Assembly: GCA_028829895.1 (NCBI GenBank)
Contig: CM054179.1
Location: forward strand, 111,145,375 to 111,209,374
DNA from: Sinotaia quadrata
Taxonomy: Eukaryota; Mollusca; Gastropoda; Architaenioglossa; Viviparidae
Direction of reading: 5' to 3'
Length of the DNA stretch: 64,000 bases
Positions 23,261-36,426 of the stretch are shown here, piece by piece. The notes under the pieces are model-generated. The model saw only the letters and a list, made by a program, of their open reading frames with translations. It was not told the origin of the DNA and searched no databases. The position numbers and the translations under genes are program-made. Each line of letters opens with the position of its first letter. Positions within the stretch are counted from its first letter, which is position 1.

Positions 23261-26200
23261 GTAAGATCCTTTTGAATTAATTCTTGGTAATAAATATAGT
23301 TTCTTTTGTATTAGTTTATTGGCTATATGCATTAAATAGTATAGATACCAGTCAACAACAATCATTCATCGTCTGATTCATTTGCGACGCTTACTTCGAT
23401 TTATTTCCCTCTTTGTTTATGAAGGTATATTTTCCAATCTGATTTATTAATGATTACAATAAGGAATCTTGCAAAATCTAATGTTTAAGTTTTGGTTAAA
23501 AGTACTCACATATCAACTGGTAATTTAACATTTTTGCAGCCTGTTTTGAAGTTTTAATTGTTACCGTGTGGTTTTGGCTTTGCCGTTCCCCTTCGTTTTT
23601 TTTTTTTTTTTAATTTTAAAGCTTATAGATGGTATTGTTGCTGCCTATCGTATTTTTAAGATTATAATAATATTTGACGAAAGATTATGGGCTTCACAGT
23701 TATCTTGATAGTAATCACGATTGATAATTTATACAAATTACATATAATTCAATTATTCGTGCTTCTGTTATTTTTTTACTAATAATAATACTAAATAGGC
23801 CTACTGATTTCGATTAAATGATGCTGATAATCGAAAGTAACATTAAAGCTCACTCAAAAATGTACTTTCGCCTATTATAAAATCTAACTGATCGGGAAAT
23901 TAATATATCATTTTTGACTGTAGCATTTTATATTTTATTAAGATACTCCATTCCAATTTGAGCATAACTTTCAATAGTTTCATGTGCTAAGTTTACCACT
24001 TGTTACAAAATACAAATTAATTATAGATTTTTCAAATTACTATCAACATCATTTATCATACTCATAGTATTTGAAGTACATTTCTTATCTTTAAATTATT
24101 CAAACAGTTCATTTCCAATTATAAATTAATTATTGGGGCCTATATTTTTATTATTTTTTAAAACGTTGTTGCATAAATATCTCCCCTCCAAAAAAGAAGA
24201 GTAAAAAAATAAGAAAAAGTCTGTATTCAGCTTACCGTTTATTAAAGACTGCAATTTCATTCATTTGTGGTTCTGATTTTTGTACATAGTATAAAGCAGA
24301 ACTTGGCACATTTTGACATTTTTATGTCATTATTGGCTGTATCCTCTATTTCATAGATTATAAAATAGGAACATTTGGATTACTTTAATTTACTTTGTCA
24401 TCTTAGCATTATATAAAAGTGTGCTTAAAATTTCAGTGATGTAGTGTTAATGCTATAAAATATGTGCTATCATACAACTACTGCACTCTCCCAATCAGAA
24501 ATTAATTAATTAAATAAAATGAAAATAAAAATGGAATGTAAATATGTTATTTTTAAATGGTTCCACATAATTTTTTTTCAAATGTTGATGAAAAAACAGT
24601 TCTGGGATATATATATTTTTTAGACAGTGGATTCTCTTAATACACTGATAGTTTTTTTTTTAAAAGAATGAAATATCTTAGATAATTTAACTACGTGTGT
24701 AAGTTAGTGAGTTAAATGTCCTTTTTAAGAATTTAATTATTTTTATTTTATGTTAAAAAATATGTTATAATCTTTTTCCTACAATTTCTAACACTACATT
24801 TAATAGTATTAAAGTTTTAAACTTTGAACCACCGTTAATATATAGATGCTAGTTACATATTTATAATAAATAAATGTTGCCATATAACTATAATAAATTG
24901 TGTTATAAAATGGAGCTGTCAGATCAATGTTAACTATACGGGTTCAATGACCTGTGATTTTTTTTTTTTCAGCAACAGTGATTGATAAATACTTTCATTC
25001 ATTCTTTTTCTATTCAAAAATACAACTCTCAAGAATAGAGGATAAGCAGAAATATGATTGACCATGAATACAAGGGAAATAACTTTAAACTTATGGGATA
25101 GGATCTTAAATCACTGGTGATTAGTTAAAATACTTCTAAATCAAATACTTTCAACCATTCATTAAATTTATGCAATATTGATAAAAAGCAAGGTCTTTGC
25201 TGTAAAATATTCATTTCACTAACTCAGTAACTGAACATTTTCTCCTGATTGGCACAAGTCAGCCATTGACACTGTGCCAGTGTTATTCCTATGCAAATTA
25301 TACATTTCTTTTTAAATGAAAATATGTATAGCTATACAAGAAATTGCTTTTTTAAAATTATACTTTGTAGGTCAGACTGAAATCTGGATATTGTCTTGTT
25401 TGGTTTTCTCTATATCCCAAAAGGTCTCATAGTCATACATGTATAATTTCCTGAAATGATCCATTGCTTATGATATTCATATATTACTTTGTTTGCAGCA
25501 AATTATTAGCATCCATGCTATTTCTTTACTTTGGTTTAGATATTTGTCTAAATCAGGGGTGCACAAATTGTGCAGGGCTATATCAGTCTATGCAGTCCCC
25601 AGAGGATTTTTGGATGTTACCATTATTACGAATGTAAAGCACATTATTTCATTATTTGTGTTGTTTTTTTCTACTGAGCCATCCATTTGGTGGCCCTCCA
25701 CGCACTGTCAATTGGAAATTTGGCCCTCTGGCCTAAAATGTTTATGCACCCCTGGTCTAAATGAAGGCAAATTGTCAGAAATTGTTAACATTCCAGTCCA
25801 AATGATCTTTGTTGCCTTGTCTCTGTTCTTGTTCGCTTTTCTGGACTATTTTTCTCTACTACTAGTAGTATAATTTATACACATTCCCTGTACATAAGTC
25901 TTCATGCTATGTCCAACAGTTGCAATTATATACTGACCTCTGAGATGTACATATGAAAGTGCATCCACTTTTCAAAATTTAGAGATGTCTTTCTGATGGG
26001 AATTATTGGCTGTTGTATACTACATTAATGAATGCTAATAAAACCTAGTTTCTTATATCTAAAATAGTTATTAAAACTTATACATTGCCAGAATCAGAGA
26101 TACTCCCGTTGAATTTAGTCAGTCACACTCACAGACAAATTTGAATTTTATCATAACTGCTCTCATTGCAACTAGAACATGGAATTGGAGATGAGTAAAG

Positions 26201-26950
26201 TAAATTGGGTAGTGATAATTCTCAGGAATAAGCATTGTTGTTGTAATAATTAATTTTGCAAAAAAACATTTCATAAAAGTGTAGTTGCAGTAATCTGTTT
26301 TAAATTTAAGACAGATCTATTTTACTAGTTCTTGGTTAATTCTTGAATTGGAAATTGTAATTGCCTAATGTTTTGGTTTCCCATAAAAACATAGTGCTTT
26401 TTAATATCTTGCATATTTCATTTTGTATGATAATTTTGATAGTTTATATATAGTACATATATTGTAGTTTGAACCACTAAAAGTTTATTTACAGAATAGT
26501 ATGTTACCCAATAAATAATCCAATAATCCATACTTTTTTTTTTAGTGTTTACAAAATTTTTTTATTATAAATTTTCAGTAATTCCAGTCACAGAAATGTC
26601 TTTTTTCCAAGTTTTTGACATTTAATGAAAAACCTTAAGAAAAATAGCTGAATAATTAAAGTAAATGCAGTAATTCTTATTTATTCCTTTGTTTTGAAGA
26701 CTTTAAGTCAATTTGTTAATATTTTAAAGATTGGAGCTTTCATAAGAATAAGCACCTTATTAATCTTTATTATTTATCTATTATTATTATTATTGACAGT
26801 AGTATTAAATATTTAAGTTAGACATTTCTTTAAAATATCATGGTTAACAAGCACATCAGTAAATACCATCTAATGTTATATAATTCCAATATTTTCTGCA
26901 GAAAAATATTTTAGTTCTTTTTTTCCCCCTTGATTTTTATGTTTGTTTAG
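23261..26950 (+). other. Probable RhoGAP leader intron 1
   Basis: AT-rich sequence with the hAT MITE at 25546-25762 as the only clear element. A T-run near 23597 and long A/T tracts occur. No coding exon recognised. Confidence 0.5.
25546..25762. mobile_element. hAT-type non-autonomous DNA transposon (MITE) with 8-bp target duplication
   Basis: A 201-bp element at 25554-25754 begins CAGGGGTGCACAAA and ends TTTATGCACCCCTG, terminal inverted repeats matching at 13 of 14 positions. It is flanked on both sides by the identical octamer GTCTAAAT (25546-25553 and 25755-25762). CAGGG-type ends plus 8-bp target duplications are typical of the hAT superfamily. There is no transposase; the 126-codon open frame spanning it is incidental. 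Confidence 0.9.
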
Positions 26951-27043
26951 CAAGCTAGCAACTTCAGACAGGATTGAGGGGATATAGGCATGTGGGAGGA
27001 GTCTAAGTCAGGACGTTGCTGTTGATATGCCGAAGCGGCAAAG
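26951..27043 (+). other. Candidate leader exon 2 of the RhoGAP gene
   Basis: A strong pyrimidine-rich acceptor (TTTTTCCCCC...TTTGTTTAG) ends at 26950 and a donor AAAG/GTAAAT follows 27043. The 93-base interval is closed in all three frames, so it would be mostly untranslated. An ATG at 27027 opens MPKRQ and leaves phase 2, which happens to fit the frame of the exon ending at 38327. Translation could therefore begin here instead of in that exon. Confidence 0.4.
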
Positions 27044-29527
27044 GTAAATTATGCATATATTAAAAATTATTAAAAACATCCTCTTTTTCTTCTGAAAAAT
27101 CTTTTATAATCCTAATTATGATTAAAGAGATTAAAGTTAAAAGAGAAATATATCCAAAACATTTTTATTTGTTTAAAAAATAGTGTGATGTATTTATTTA
27201 TATTATTCTTTAAAACTTGGTACTTCATATGCCACATAAATTATAAATAATAAATTTTCTCAAAATTGGTTTATTGTTGTGTCATGTTTAGGTCACTAGT
27301 TATCATGCTGTGCTTTAATATTAAAAATGTAACATTTGGGTGTGTTATGGGCAAAGTATGATCATATGAATATGTAAATGCCTGTGGCATTTCACTTCTG
27401 GGTACTTCAGATAAGTTGCTTTTTTAAAAGTTCTAATGATCTTTACAAGGCTTCATTATTTTTGGTGATTGGTTAAGTTATGCCAGAGGCATGCGTTAAA
27501 AATAATTTGCATCATACAGTTGACTTCTGGATAGTATTTTTTCCGCTGGTTATAGAATAATTTGTTAAAACATTTCACAGTTGATCAGTATGCTCTTATA
27601 AAGCACAGACATTATACATAATTGAAATGAAAAATCAGCTGATATATGCCAAATATCACAACAAAGTGAGGCAAATGATTGGCCAAAGCCCAGCATAGCT
27701 TGGAACTGTTAAATGGAAATAACATACAGTAAGCATCTGTCATATTTTTTTATCAGCCAATTCACTTTCAACTCCAAACTACATCATTCCACCAGTTCCA
27801 GATATCATTCAAATAAAATAGTTCCATTAGATTAATGCTTTAAGGAAAAAAAATATTCAAATCTATTCCAATGCAGCATCAAACAGAAGAAGCAAATTTG
27901 TATTTGATAGCAAAATTTAAATATTTACAACTACATATTAAGAATATGTAATTCTTATAATTGTACTTGCACTATACTAAAACTAAAATCTTTTAAAAAT
28001 AATACTATAGTAATTTGTAATACTTGAAAAATATAATATTCTGAATTTTCCTTTTTTTTTTTTTAAAGTCAACTCATAACTAGATTTATTCAATGCTGTT
28101 TATTTATATTTGTCATTGGTCTTGTATGGCGTGCTATCAATCCTTGATTGTTTTATATTAATATTATATTACATTACATATATTTTGATGCAGATATGTT
28201 AGAGAGTATTTCATATAATTATGACATTCAGTGTCTTGCAACTGGCCAGGCTTTTTTGCTTGCCCCATTCACCTTGGACTAATAGATAATACAGTAGCAT
28301 TATTTACTGCTTAAAAAATTAAGAGTAAACTTTCATGTCCTTATTAGTTAACAATTTGTATGCATATATTTATATAATTATTATGTATATAAATACAGAA
28401 ATTTTCCATATATGGTCTGGTCATGTGTTATGAACAAGTACCATTCTTAGATATTCCTAACCTGATTTGGTACATTGGAATTTGTACCTGACTGTATTTG
28501 TTAATCTTAATGAAACATTGGCAGAAATAATGCTTTATAATGTTTATTTTACCAAGAAGCCAAGTCTTAATCAGTTAATGACAATATAGTAACTAAGTAA
28601 ATTGCTAAACATACAGTTAAAACTATGTTGTGAATAAGACTCAAGAGCATGAGTTGATGCTTCACCATCAATGACAACCACCATATACCCACTTTTCATC
28701 CACATCTGAACTAATTTTCCTGATTTTCAGGTAATAACAATAGATGTCACTACAGTTATTCATAACTGAAATTTAATTTGAAATTGCAAAAAATGAAATC
28801 TACTGGGTCTCAGACAGTCATAGGTTCATTCGTATCTGTACATTATATAAATTGCTTTGCTTTGCATTTTGCTTTTATTATTTATTTATTTTATACCAGT
28901 CATTAACATTAATAAGCAGTTAATACCTGTCGATAGTAATTGCATAAAATAGTGAGATATATTTTCTTTCTGTTTCACTTATGCCTAAAATAGCCAAATG
29001 TTCTTATATATGAAAATTTAACTGAAATGTATGGACAATTAAAACTGTTCTTCAGCATTCAAGTCAGACAAAAATCATTAATAGTACTGAAAATTGTTTT
29101 GCTTATGTTTAAATAAAGTCAGCAAGTAGATGCATTATTTGTAAATCTTGAAGTTCTGACTTTCCATTTTTCATTGGTGGTTTTCTTGTGATATTTTGAT
29201 AATTTATAAGTTATAGTTTACCCTTTGGTTTTTAAATGCATAATATATGATAAATCCAACTAAAGGACAACATTACAAAGGTTTCATTAATTTATGTCAT
29301 AGCCATCATATCTAATTTAAACACCATTTTTTGTTATAATCTGAATTTGTCATTTTTCACTATCCCAGATAAGTTTTAGAATATCTGGATTGGCATACAG
29401 CCCTGTCATGCACAAAGCCTCAGAACAATTGCTGAACTTAAAAGGTTGTTATCACTGTTGTTGTGCTGAAATTGAATATTGACGAGTGTGACAAACTTAT
29501 TTTTTGTCTCTAGTTAAAAGAATGTGC

Positions 29528-29928
29528 TCATATCCGCCACCACCACCCCCTCTCCAAGCATTCATCTTTCTTTCTTGGCCACTGGAATAAGTTAGATGTT
29601 CCTATTCAGGCTATTGTCTTTATGAAGTTAATCAGCAGATCATTTTTTTATTTGTCACATCAAACAACATTTCTTGCATACCGTGCCTGTTCATATACAG
29701 CAGCTACATACTTTCTTGGCAAACATTCTTCAACCATAGTTTCATTTGTGGTGTTTTTTAAGTCTGCTTCACGCTAGTGTCCCCTGGACATCTGATGAAA
29801 TTCAGAACAATTTGAGCTACCTGTGTCCACTGGAATGAAACAGTGATGGTTCCTTGTTCTTGGCACTTGGCTGGCAGTTGCAAACCATGCCTCTTGACCA
29901 TTTCTTATTGCCTCAACATCATTCATGG
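29528..29928 (-). pseudogene. Decayed protein-coding remnant, probably transposon-associated
   Basis: One minus-strand frame stays protein-like for about 130 codons with four stops. Recognisable blocks are NDVEAIRNGQEAWFATASQ, VPRTRNHHCFIPVD, ECLPRKYVAAVYEQARY, NDLLINFIKTIA and NLFQWPRKKDECLE. The order Lys-Tyr-Val-Ala-x-x-Tyr, then Leu-x-Asn-Phe, then Trp-Pro-x-x-x-Asp-Glu resembles a module I associate with uncharacterised, often mobile-element-linked invertebrate proteins. No start, splice sites or intact frame remain. Function cannot be assigned; the call is by similarity of pattern. Confidence 0.5.
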
Positions 29929-32371
29929 ACACATTAAAGAATTTGTTACCTGTAATATTCTTTTCAGCCCATTAGGTCTAACTTAGATCTAAGTGAGCTG
30001 TACATAGTGGTTTACAATTAAGATCTTACCAATAAGATTTCCAAAAGCTGTGACAAAAATAAACTTTAACAATTGTCTTCAACACAACATTGATTTATTT
30101 TACAAAGTTGGCTGCAAGTAACAAAAGCATCTAAAAACTTAAATCTGTAAGCATAATCAAAGAAACCACACTAAGACATATGTTAACCACAGTCATAATT
30201 AATAATATAATACTAACAAATTATTTCAAATTTTTATTCTAACATGCTTTAAAAATTCATGAAAGTAGATTTTTAGAGTATCAGTAAATGTGTTCCAAGT
30301 ATAATCCACCAGTTACAGTGTATTATAGACCAATAAATACAGATGACAGTTGACACATGACAAATTTCAGATCTATGTAACATATCACTTTTAGCAGTCA
30401 AGATTTCAAAATTTGGTCCCTCTAATACGAGGGAAATACGAGTTGTAGAAAAACTGACTTTTTGACTAATAAACAAGTGGCTTAACCTTAGGAGCACCAA
30501 CTTGCATTGGTATCATTTGAAAACTTGATGATTTATAGCTCATATTTTTAGGTGTTCCCTTGGTCCATTTGGTCAGTTGAAACTGACCATGTCTGATGCC
30601 AAGTGAACTTTAGGTTTGTGTGCTGGACAAAAATATGGTGTGTTATATATCTAAAATAGATTAATTGAAAAGCAACTGGTATCTAAACAAAATGTAATTA
30701 TTTTTCTTGCTTAATTAAGCACAGATAGAACATTTGCAGTATGCAATCAAAAATGGTGAAAACGAAAACCTGTTTTGTTTTTGGTTTTGTTTTTGGTTTT
30801 TTTGGTTTTTTTTGGGGGGGAGGCACAGGAAAATTTTTACCTTACCCATAATATATATACGATTTCTAACTTTCAAAGCACAAAAGTGAAAACCAGAGAT
30901 CTATATCTTGATCCAGAGATATTCAAAGATAAAAATACAAAATCATGTTTCCATGAATAAAACTTTCCAGATCTTCATTAAACTGGACCGTGAACATATT
31001 GGTGAAAGTTTCATGGAAATCAAAAATTTTAAGTTTACTTTGTGGTTGATTAATATGGATGGCCATACACACACACACACGTGCAATTTTCCAAAGCAAT
31101 GATGGGCTTTTAAATATTCGCTGCATTTTGTTTAGTAATAATGTTTTAATGTAGCCTTAAGAAATTAAAGTTTAAATTGCTTTATATTTTATAATGATCT
31201 TAATGTGCAGTTTTATAACTGAATTAATTAATTTGTTAAAGAATCCATAGTCACAGAATTACACACTGTTTATCATTTTTAACCTAAAATCTTTCCATTA
31301 TACTATTTACTGGTTTAATAGTGTTATATTGTTCATTTATCATTTATAAAAACATTTTGCTTGATTATCAGTGTTTTTTCTTATTGGGTTTTTTAACCTT
31401 TGGTTTCTTAACATTATATTAAATTTATTATTCTTGATATTGTCTTTGCCAAGGAATTTCAGCTATTGAAATATCCATTTTGGAAAAATAATTCCAAGGG
31501 CTACATCAGTATATTATTATTAATTCATTTCCCTTAATTAGATCACAACTTTTAAACAAAAAGTTCTGATAAAGGGCATTTAGCTGAAATTTCATCTTTT
31601 ATATTTGTATTGTGAAATTTGTGCTTTCTGAATTTCGTGTTGAATTTATTATTCAAACTGTATTTATTACTAATATTATTTTGTTCATTTGATTGCATGT
31701 TTAATTACTGTAGAGTGCTGCTAACTATCTTTGAGTTTTATAATGATTTCTGTTTACCTTAGAAATTTTCACATTTCTACTATATCTTCATGTTATTAGA
31801 TCATTTCATACTGTTATATAATTATATCATATTGCTGTACTCTCAGAAAAATAAAATTTGCTCTTGGTTAGAATAAATGTTATTAATTATTATTATTACT
31901 ATATAATATATTAGATTTCTGATGTCATATTGGAGCATCACTTTTTGTTGGCAACATTTCATTGATTTGTTTTGTGTTAAGTGCTCTCAGTTGGCAGGCA
32001 GGGATGGCTCATTATCTGTAAGTCAGTGGCTTAATCAGTTTCATGCATCAGTTTCTCTTGAATCTTTGCTTCCTTGTTTATCTTTAATGTTTCATTTTAT
32101 TATTTGAAAAATATGGGCAAAATTATCCCTAAATCCAGTAAATTAAGACAGACAGTTTATTTCAACACATAAGCTATACTAAATTTCAAGAGTATTATAA
32201 CAGCTTAAGAAGAGTGATTATGTTCTCAGGTTCATTGTTAAATATAAAAAAGACAATTTAGGACAATTTATACCTTTTTTGTATGTGATGTTGCAAACTA
32301 TAAGTATAACTAAGGAGTACTATAATTGTTATTATGTAATTTTCATTGAGTTATACCCTGCCCAGTCTAGA

Positions 32372-32410
32372 TAGATAGATGGATGAATGGGTGTGTAGAT
32401 AGATAGATAT
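32372..32410. repeat. (GATA)n/(GATG)n microsatellite
   Basis: Interrupted tetranucleotide repeats of GATA and GATG, with a related shorter GATG/GATA tract at 32531-32551. Confidence 0.8.
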
Positions 32411-33205
32411 TCAATGTAAAATTTATATAGACTAGATAACCATAACTTTTGATGATTTTACACTTACTTTACACAACTGAGAATATATAAATAATGTTAG
32501 TTTCTATGGTGAACAGGAAATAACACACAGATGGATGGATGGATAGATAGACTCTTTTTTCTTTTTTCTTTTTACTAAAGTCACTAGTGGAAGTGAAAGT
32601 GAAAATGGTTCCAACTGCTGCTTAATGTGACACAAAGTGGCATGCTGCTTGTAGTCAGTAAAATTGCTCTTATAATGTATTTTAGTATGTTTAGTAAGCA
32701 TCCTATATGCAGTGCGATTTGTTAATTATTAATAATAATTAAATAATAATTATTTGTATTAGTTTATGGCATGTTTATTTGCTTTATAAATATGCTTAAT
32801 ACTAATGGTATTGTTTTACAGAAAGCCTATGGAAAGATTAAAATTATTGTTTTAATATATTATTTAGAATGAATGCATATTAGTTAGCTCTTTCATTTGT
32901 TGGACTTTTAAAATTTTTTTATCATTGCCAGATAATTTTTTACGGTATTTATTCAATGTCTGTTTGAATCAAACTAGAATGATATAACTGACATAAATAA
33001 TCAGTTAAACTAAGGAAGTTGAACAGTATTCTCACTTGAAATAATATTTCATTTATAATTATTTTGATAAATGTTAATGTCCGGTTCTTAGTAGTGAATG
33101 GATAAATAATTTTGAGTGTGTTTCTAAATATATGTACATTGGTCATAGTCTTAACTCTTATATGCATTTTAACTTAACATGGATTCATCTGTATACACTA
33201 GCTTA

Positions 33206-33394
33206 TTAAATAAATAAATAAAATCTAAATGAGCAGTGTGAAGAAAGACATGAATGTGAGCAGTTCGATAAGAGATGTAAATTTGCTGTTCCCTCAGTCA
33301 GTCTGAGTTCCTGAATGCTTGTCATAGTGTCAGCATCTAGCCACACTGAGTGTAATTCTTGTACATTGTAAAGATTCTTGTGGTTTTCGTACAA
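33206..33394 (-). repeat. Copy B of a dispersed repeat (SINE-like tail)
   Basis: Read on the minus strand, this segment aligns by eye with 15097-15200 on the plus strand (shared order CAGGAACT, ACTGA, GGAACAG, TTCAT, CTTTCT). It ends in TTTATTTATTTATTT, reminiscent of a short retroposon tail. The copies are diverged, so the family is old. No flanking duplication was identified. Confidence 0.45.
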
Positions 33395-34459
33395 TGTGGC
33401 CCCCCAAACAAGCCAATTGCATATACTACATCTGATGTTCAGCTAAAGAATCAGAAACATTGTATGATTTTGTTTCTGAATACGATCCACTGTGGAATGA
33501 AACCTCAAAATCACATTAAGTGTTATTTACTCTTTGAGGCTGTACCAAGAAACATTTCAACTGCACATGAGACAACAATGTTGTTGCCATTTGCACTGTT
33601 TTTTTAAGAAAAATCAACCAGCAGCAAATAAGCCTATACAATTGACTTCAAGAACTGAATCAAAGCCAACTACTTTGTCTGTGATTTGTTGTTTATCATA
33701 CAAACCTGGCTCATCATTTCCTGGATCTCAATCATACTCTTATTATACCCCACCCATGTTATCATGGGAAGATAAAAGACTAATCATCACAGCATGTAAA
33801 CGTACATTGCCAATATTCATCGTTTCATAGTTTATTCTAAGGACCCTATGCTTGTGATCATCATAATTTTCACTATATGAAATTTTCACTTTACTTGCTG
33901 TCAGAACATCACCCTCATGTAAGATGTGACACTAATATATATATAAACTAATAAAGAGTGGGAGATTATTATTATGATTATTATTATTATTTAATCATTC
34001 ATAACTAATTACAAGTGATGAGAATCTTAATTTATGTTATGTTCTGTTAATAATTATCCAGAAGACACTACTGGTCTCTCTCATTTGGCAGATATGTGGG
34101 TGCTGTAAATGTTCCACAACATTAAACATTTACCATCACACAATATTTCCATAGGTGGAAAACTTCTTACCAAAGGAGAAGGCAATCTGTCTTTTAATCT
34201 ATATTTAGCAAGCCCCCATCCACCCACTTTCTTCTCCAACATAAGGTTATCAATATATATATTTATAACTTTATAAGAAAGTCAATAAATTTAACAATGA
34301 ATTTATTAAATCAACAATCTTATATAATCAAAGAGCGTTGGCATTTAGATCACTTCACAACAATATTCGATTAATGCTGGACAATCATTCAGTTTATCCT
34401 AACATAGACATTAGTGACCAATTAACATAAATATATAATCATGTTCATAGATATCAGGG

Positions 34460-35060
34460 AAGTAAGAGTAGAATTTCAGAGAAATAATGAAAGCCAAGTG
34501 CATTTAACTTTTTCAAAGATGGCAGCAGGGGTTGCCAGCGCATGTTCACAACCTTGTTTGCAACAAGTCACTGTCTTTCTTATTCAGGCGATAGCCTCTT
34601 ATGTTCCTTCTAGGCACATCACACAACTGTTCTGGAATTTTCAATGAGCTCACGAAGCACACTGTAGAGAATCGCACAGAATTTCAATGCACTATCAAGC
34701 ACATCAGGAGGAATGTCTCAAATTTTCATGTGTAGTACTCAATACACCATGAGGAATATTCAAAAGAATCTTCGTGAATTCTCGAGACAAAATTAGAGCC
34801 ACCATTTCTGCTGTTTTGACTCTCAAACAGAATTCACAGGAAGCAGCTTATATATCACATTTTATTGATAAGTTGACGACAACGCTGGATTCACAAACCA
34901 ACGTAATGTAGTAGAGCTCAGTAGTCACTGTAGCATGATGTGACAAAAATAAAAGCCTGCTCCTCATCGCCTTTATAACCAGACTCAAGTTCAAATTCAG
35001 AGTGATAGAGTACTTCTTCAACAAAGAAAATTTCAGTCCATCCCCCATTGGATGAATTTG
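34460..35060. mobile_element. Possible decayed LTR or retroelement fragment (base-composition island)
   Basis: About 600 bp that is clearly richer in G+C than the surrounding intron. On the minus strand it carries a TATAAAGG-type box, later an AATAAA within CAATAAAATGTG, and further transcription-like signals. No inverted ends, coding motif or target duplication was recognised, so the element class is a guess. Confidence 0.25.
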
Positions 35061-36320
35061 TTATGAATAAGTGTGTGAGACTGTTAGTCAGAAAAACTAT
35101 TCATTCAGTTAGAATTGGTTTGGATTGCATCAGCAGTTTCTATCCTATTCTCAACCCAAGTTGTTTATTCCAACTCTGACACTTACAAAAAATACGTACC
35201 ATAATAAGGAGTGCCCAAGATCAGGTCACTTTGACAATTTATATAACAATTAAGTTTACAGATAGAGATAGGCAAATTGACTCTGCCACTGAATGATATT
35301 TAAAGAAAATAAATAATACAAAATAAGTACTTCCTTAGGTCAAATCAGGGACTGATTTTCAATTCGAATACTGCGATTACTAGCATCATTGTTTGCAGCT
35401 ATATAACTCTATTATTTGTGTTCATGAGTTTGGCAGTTTTGAGAAAGTTCTAGCAATATTATAATAAACTGTATCTAGTCTTTAGTTTAAAAGAAGTCAG
35501 CTACTCTTAACAGAAAAGCACAAGAAGCTTATTTCTTTTTCTATTTACTAATGTTTACATTATTTTTTCTTGGTTGCTGATGGCCTTGTGTATACATGTA
35601 TTTATATAATTTTACAAAACCCAAAATATATATATATGTGTGTGTACTTGTGTGTCTTGATTGTGTGCTATTTATTTAGATGTGGCAATTAATAATAATA
35701 CTATTTAAGAAACACAGTATATTCATATATTTTTTTAATTTATTTACTTAATTTCTTCATTATGGTCACAGCTGACATACATGCTTAGGGTCTTTGGAAA
35801 AAATACACCTCATTTCTATACACTTTTTAAAAAATCTACATTTTAAAAAATATATTTTTTTCTTAATTCAGCTAATTTAGATGGTGTTCATTTTGATTTT
35901 TTAAAATTGTGATGAAATGTATATTATTGATAATAATTATTAAAGAATAACTCTGATTATCTGATCCCAAATGGACCAGGAAAGGGTTGACTAACCTAAA
36001 ATATCAGATAATAGTGTACATTTTGCCATAACTTCAGATATTACACAGGCCCTGTCATATTATTATTAGTAATGTTATAAAATTTAAGCAATCTGTATAC
36101 CACGTGCTGTTTAATTATTTAATAATTTTGTTTTTTTTATTTTATTATAACTTTAATTTAATGTAATAGGTTTGGTAATGTGTAGCAGTGAACATGATTA
36201 TGTACTCTTTAAAAAAAAAAATCAATATTCTCAATGAAAACTTATTAGCATATATTTAAACATTCAAAAGCAGCAGTTCTAAGACTAATTAAAGGTCTGA
36301 AATTGTGTATACATATTATT

Positions 36321-36426
36321 TGGGGGGTGGGAGAGAGCAGCAGCAAAAACTTGAATGCACCTAGGGTACTTTTGAAGTTGTCAGCATACATATAAATATT
36401 ACATATTTTTATAGATTCCCAAATAA
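36321..36426 (+). repeat. Dispersed intronic repeat, copy 1
   Basis: Shares with 42462-42567 the ordered blocks GCAGCAAAA, CTTGAATGC, CTAGGGTACTTTTG, AGTTGTCA, CATACAT and TATAGATTCC. The two lie in different introns of the same gene in the same orientation. No terminal repeats are evident. Confidence 0.75.

Noticed and set aside
25493..25873. 126-codon open frame, the longest in the plus-strand leader intron
   Set aside because: It spans the whole hAT MITE including both terminal repeats and target duplications; no domain or splice context.
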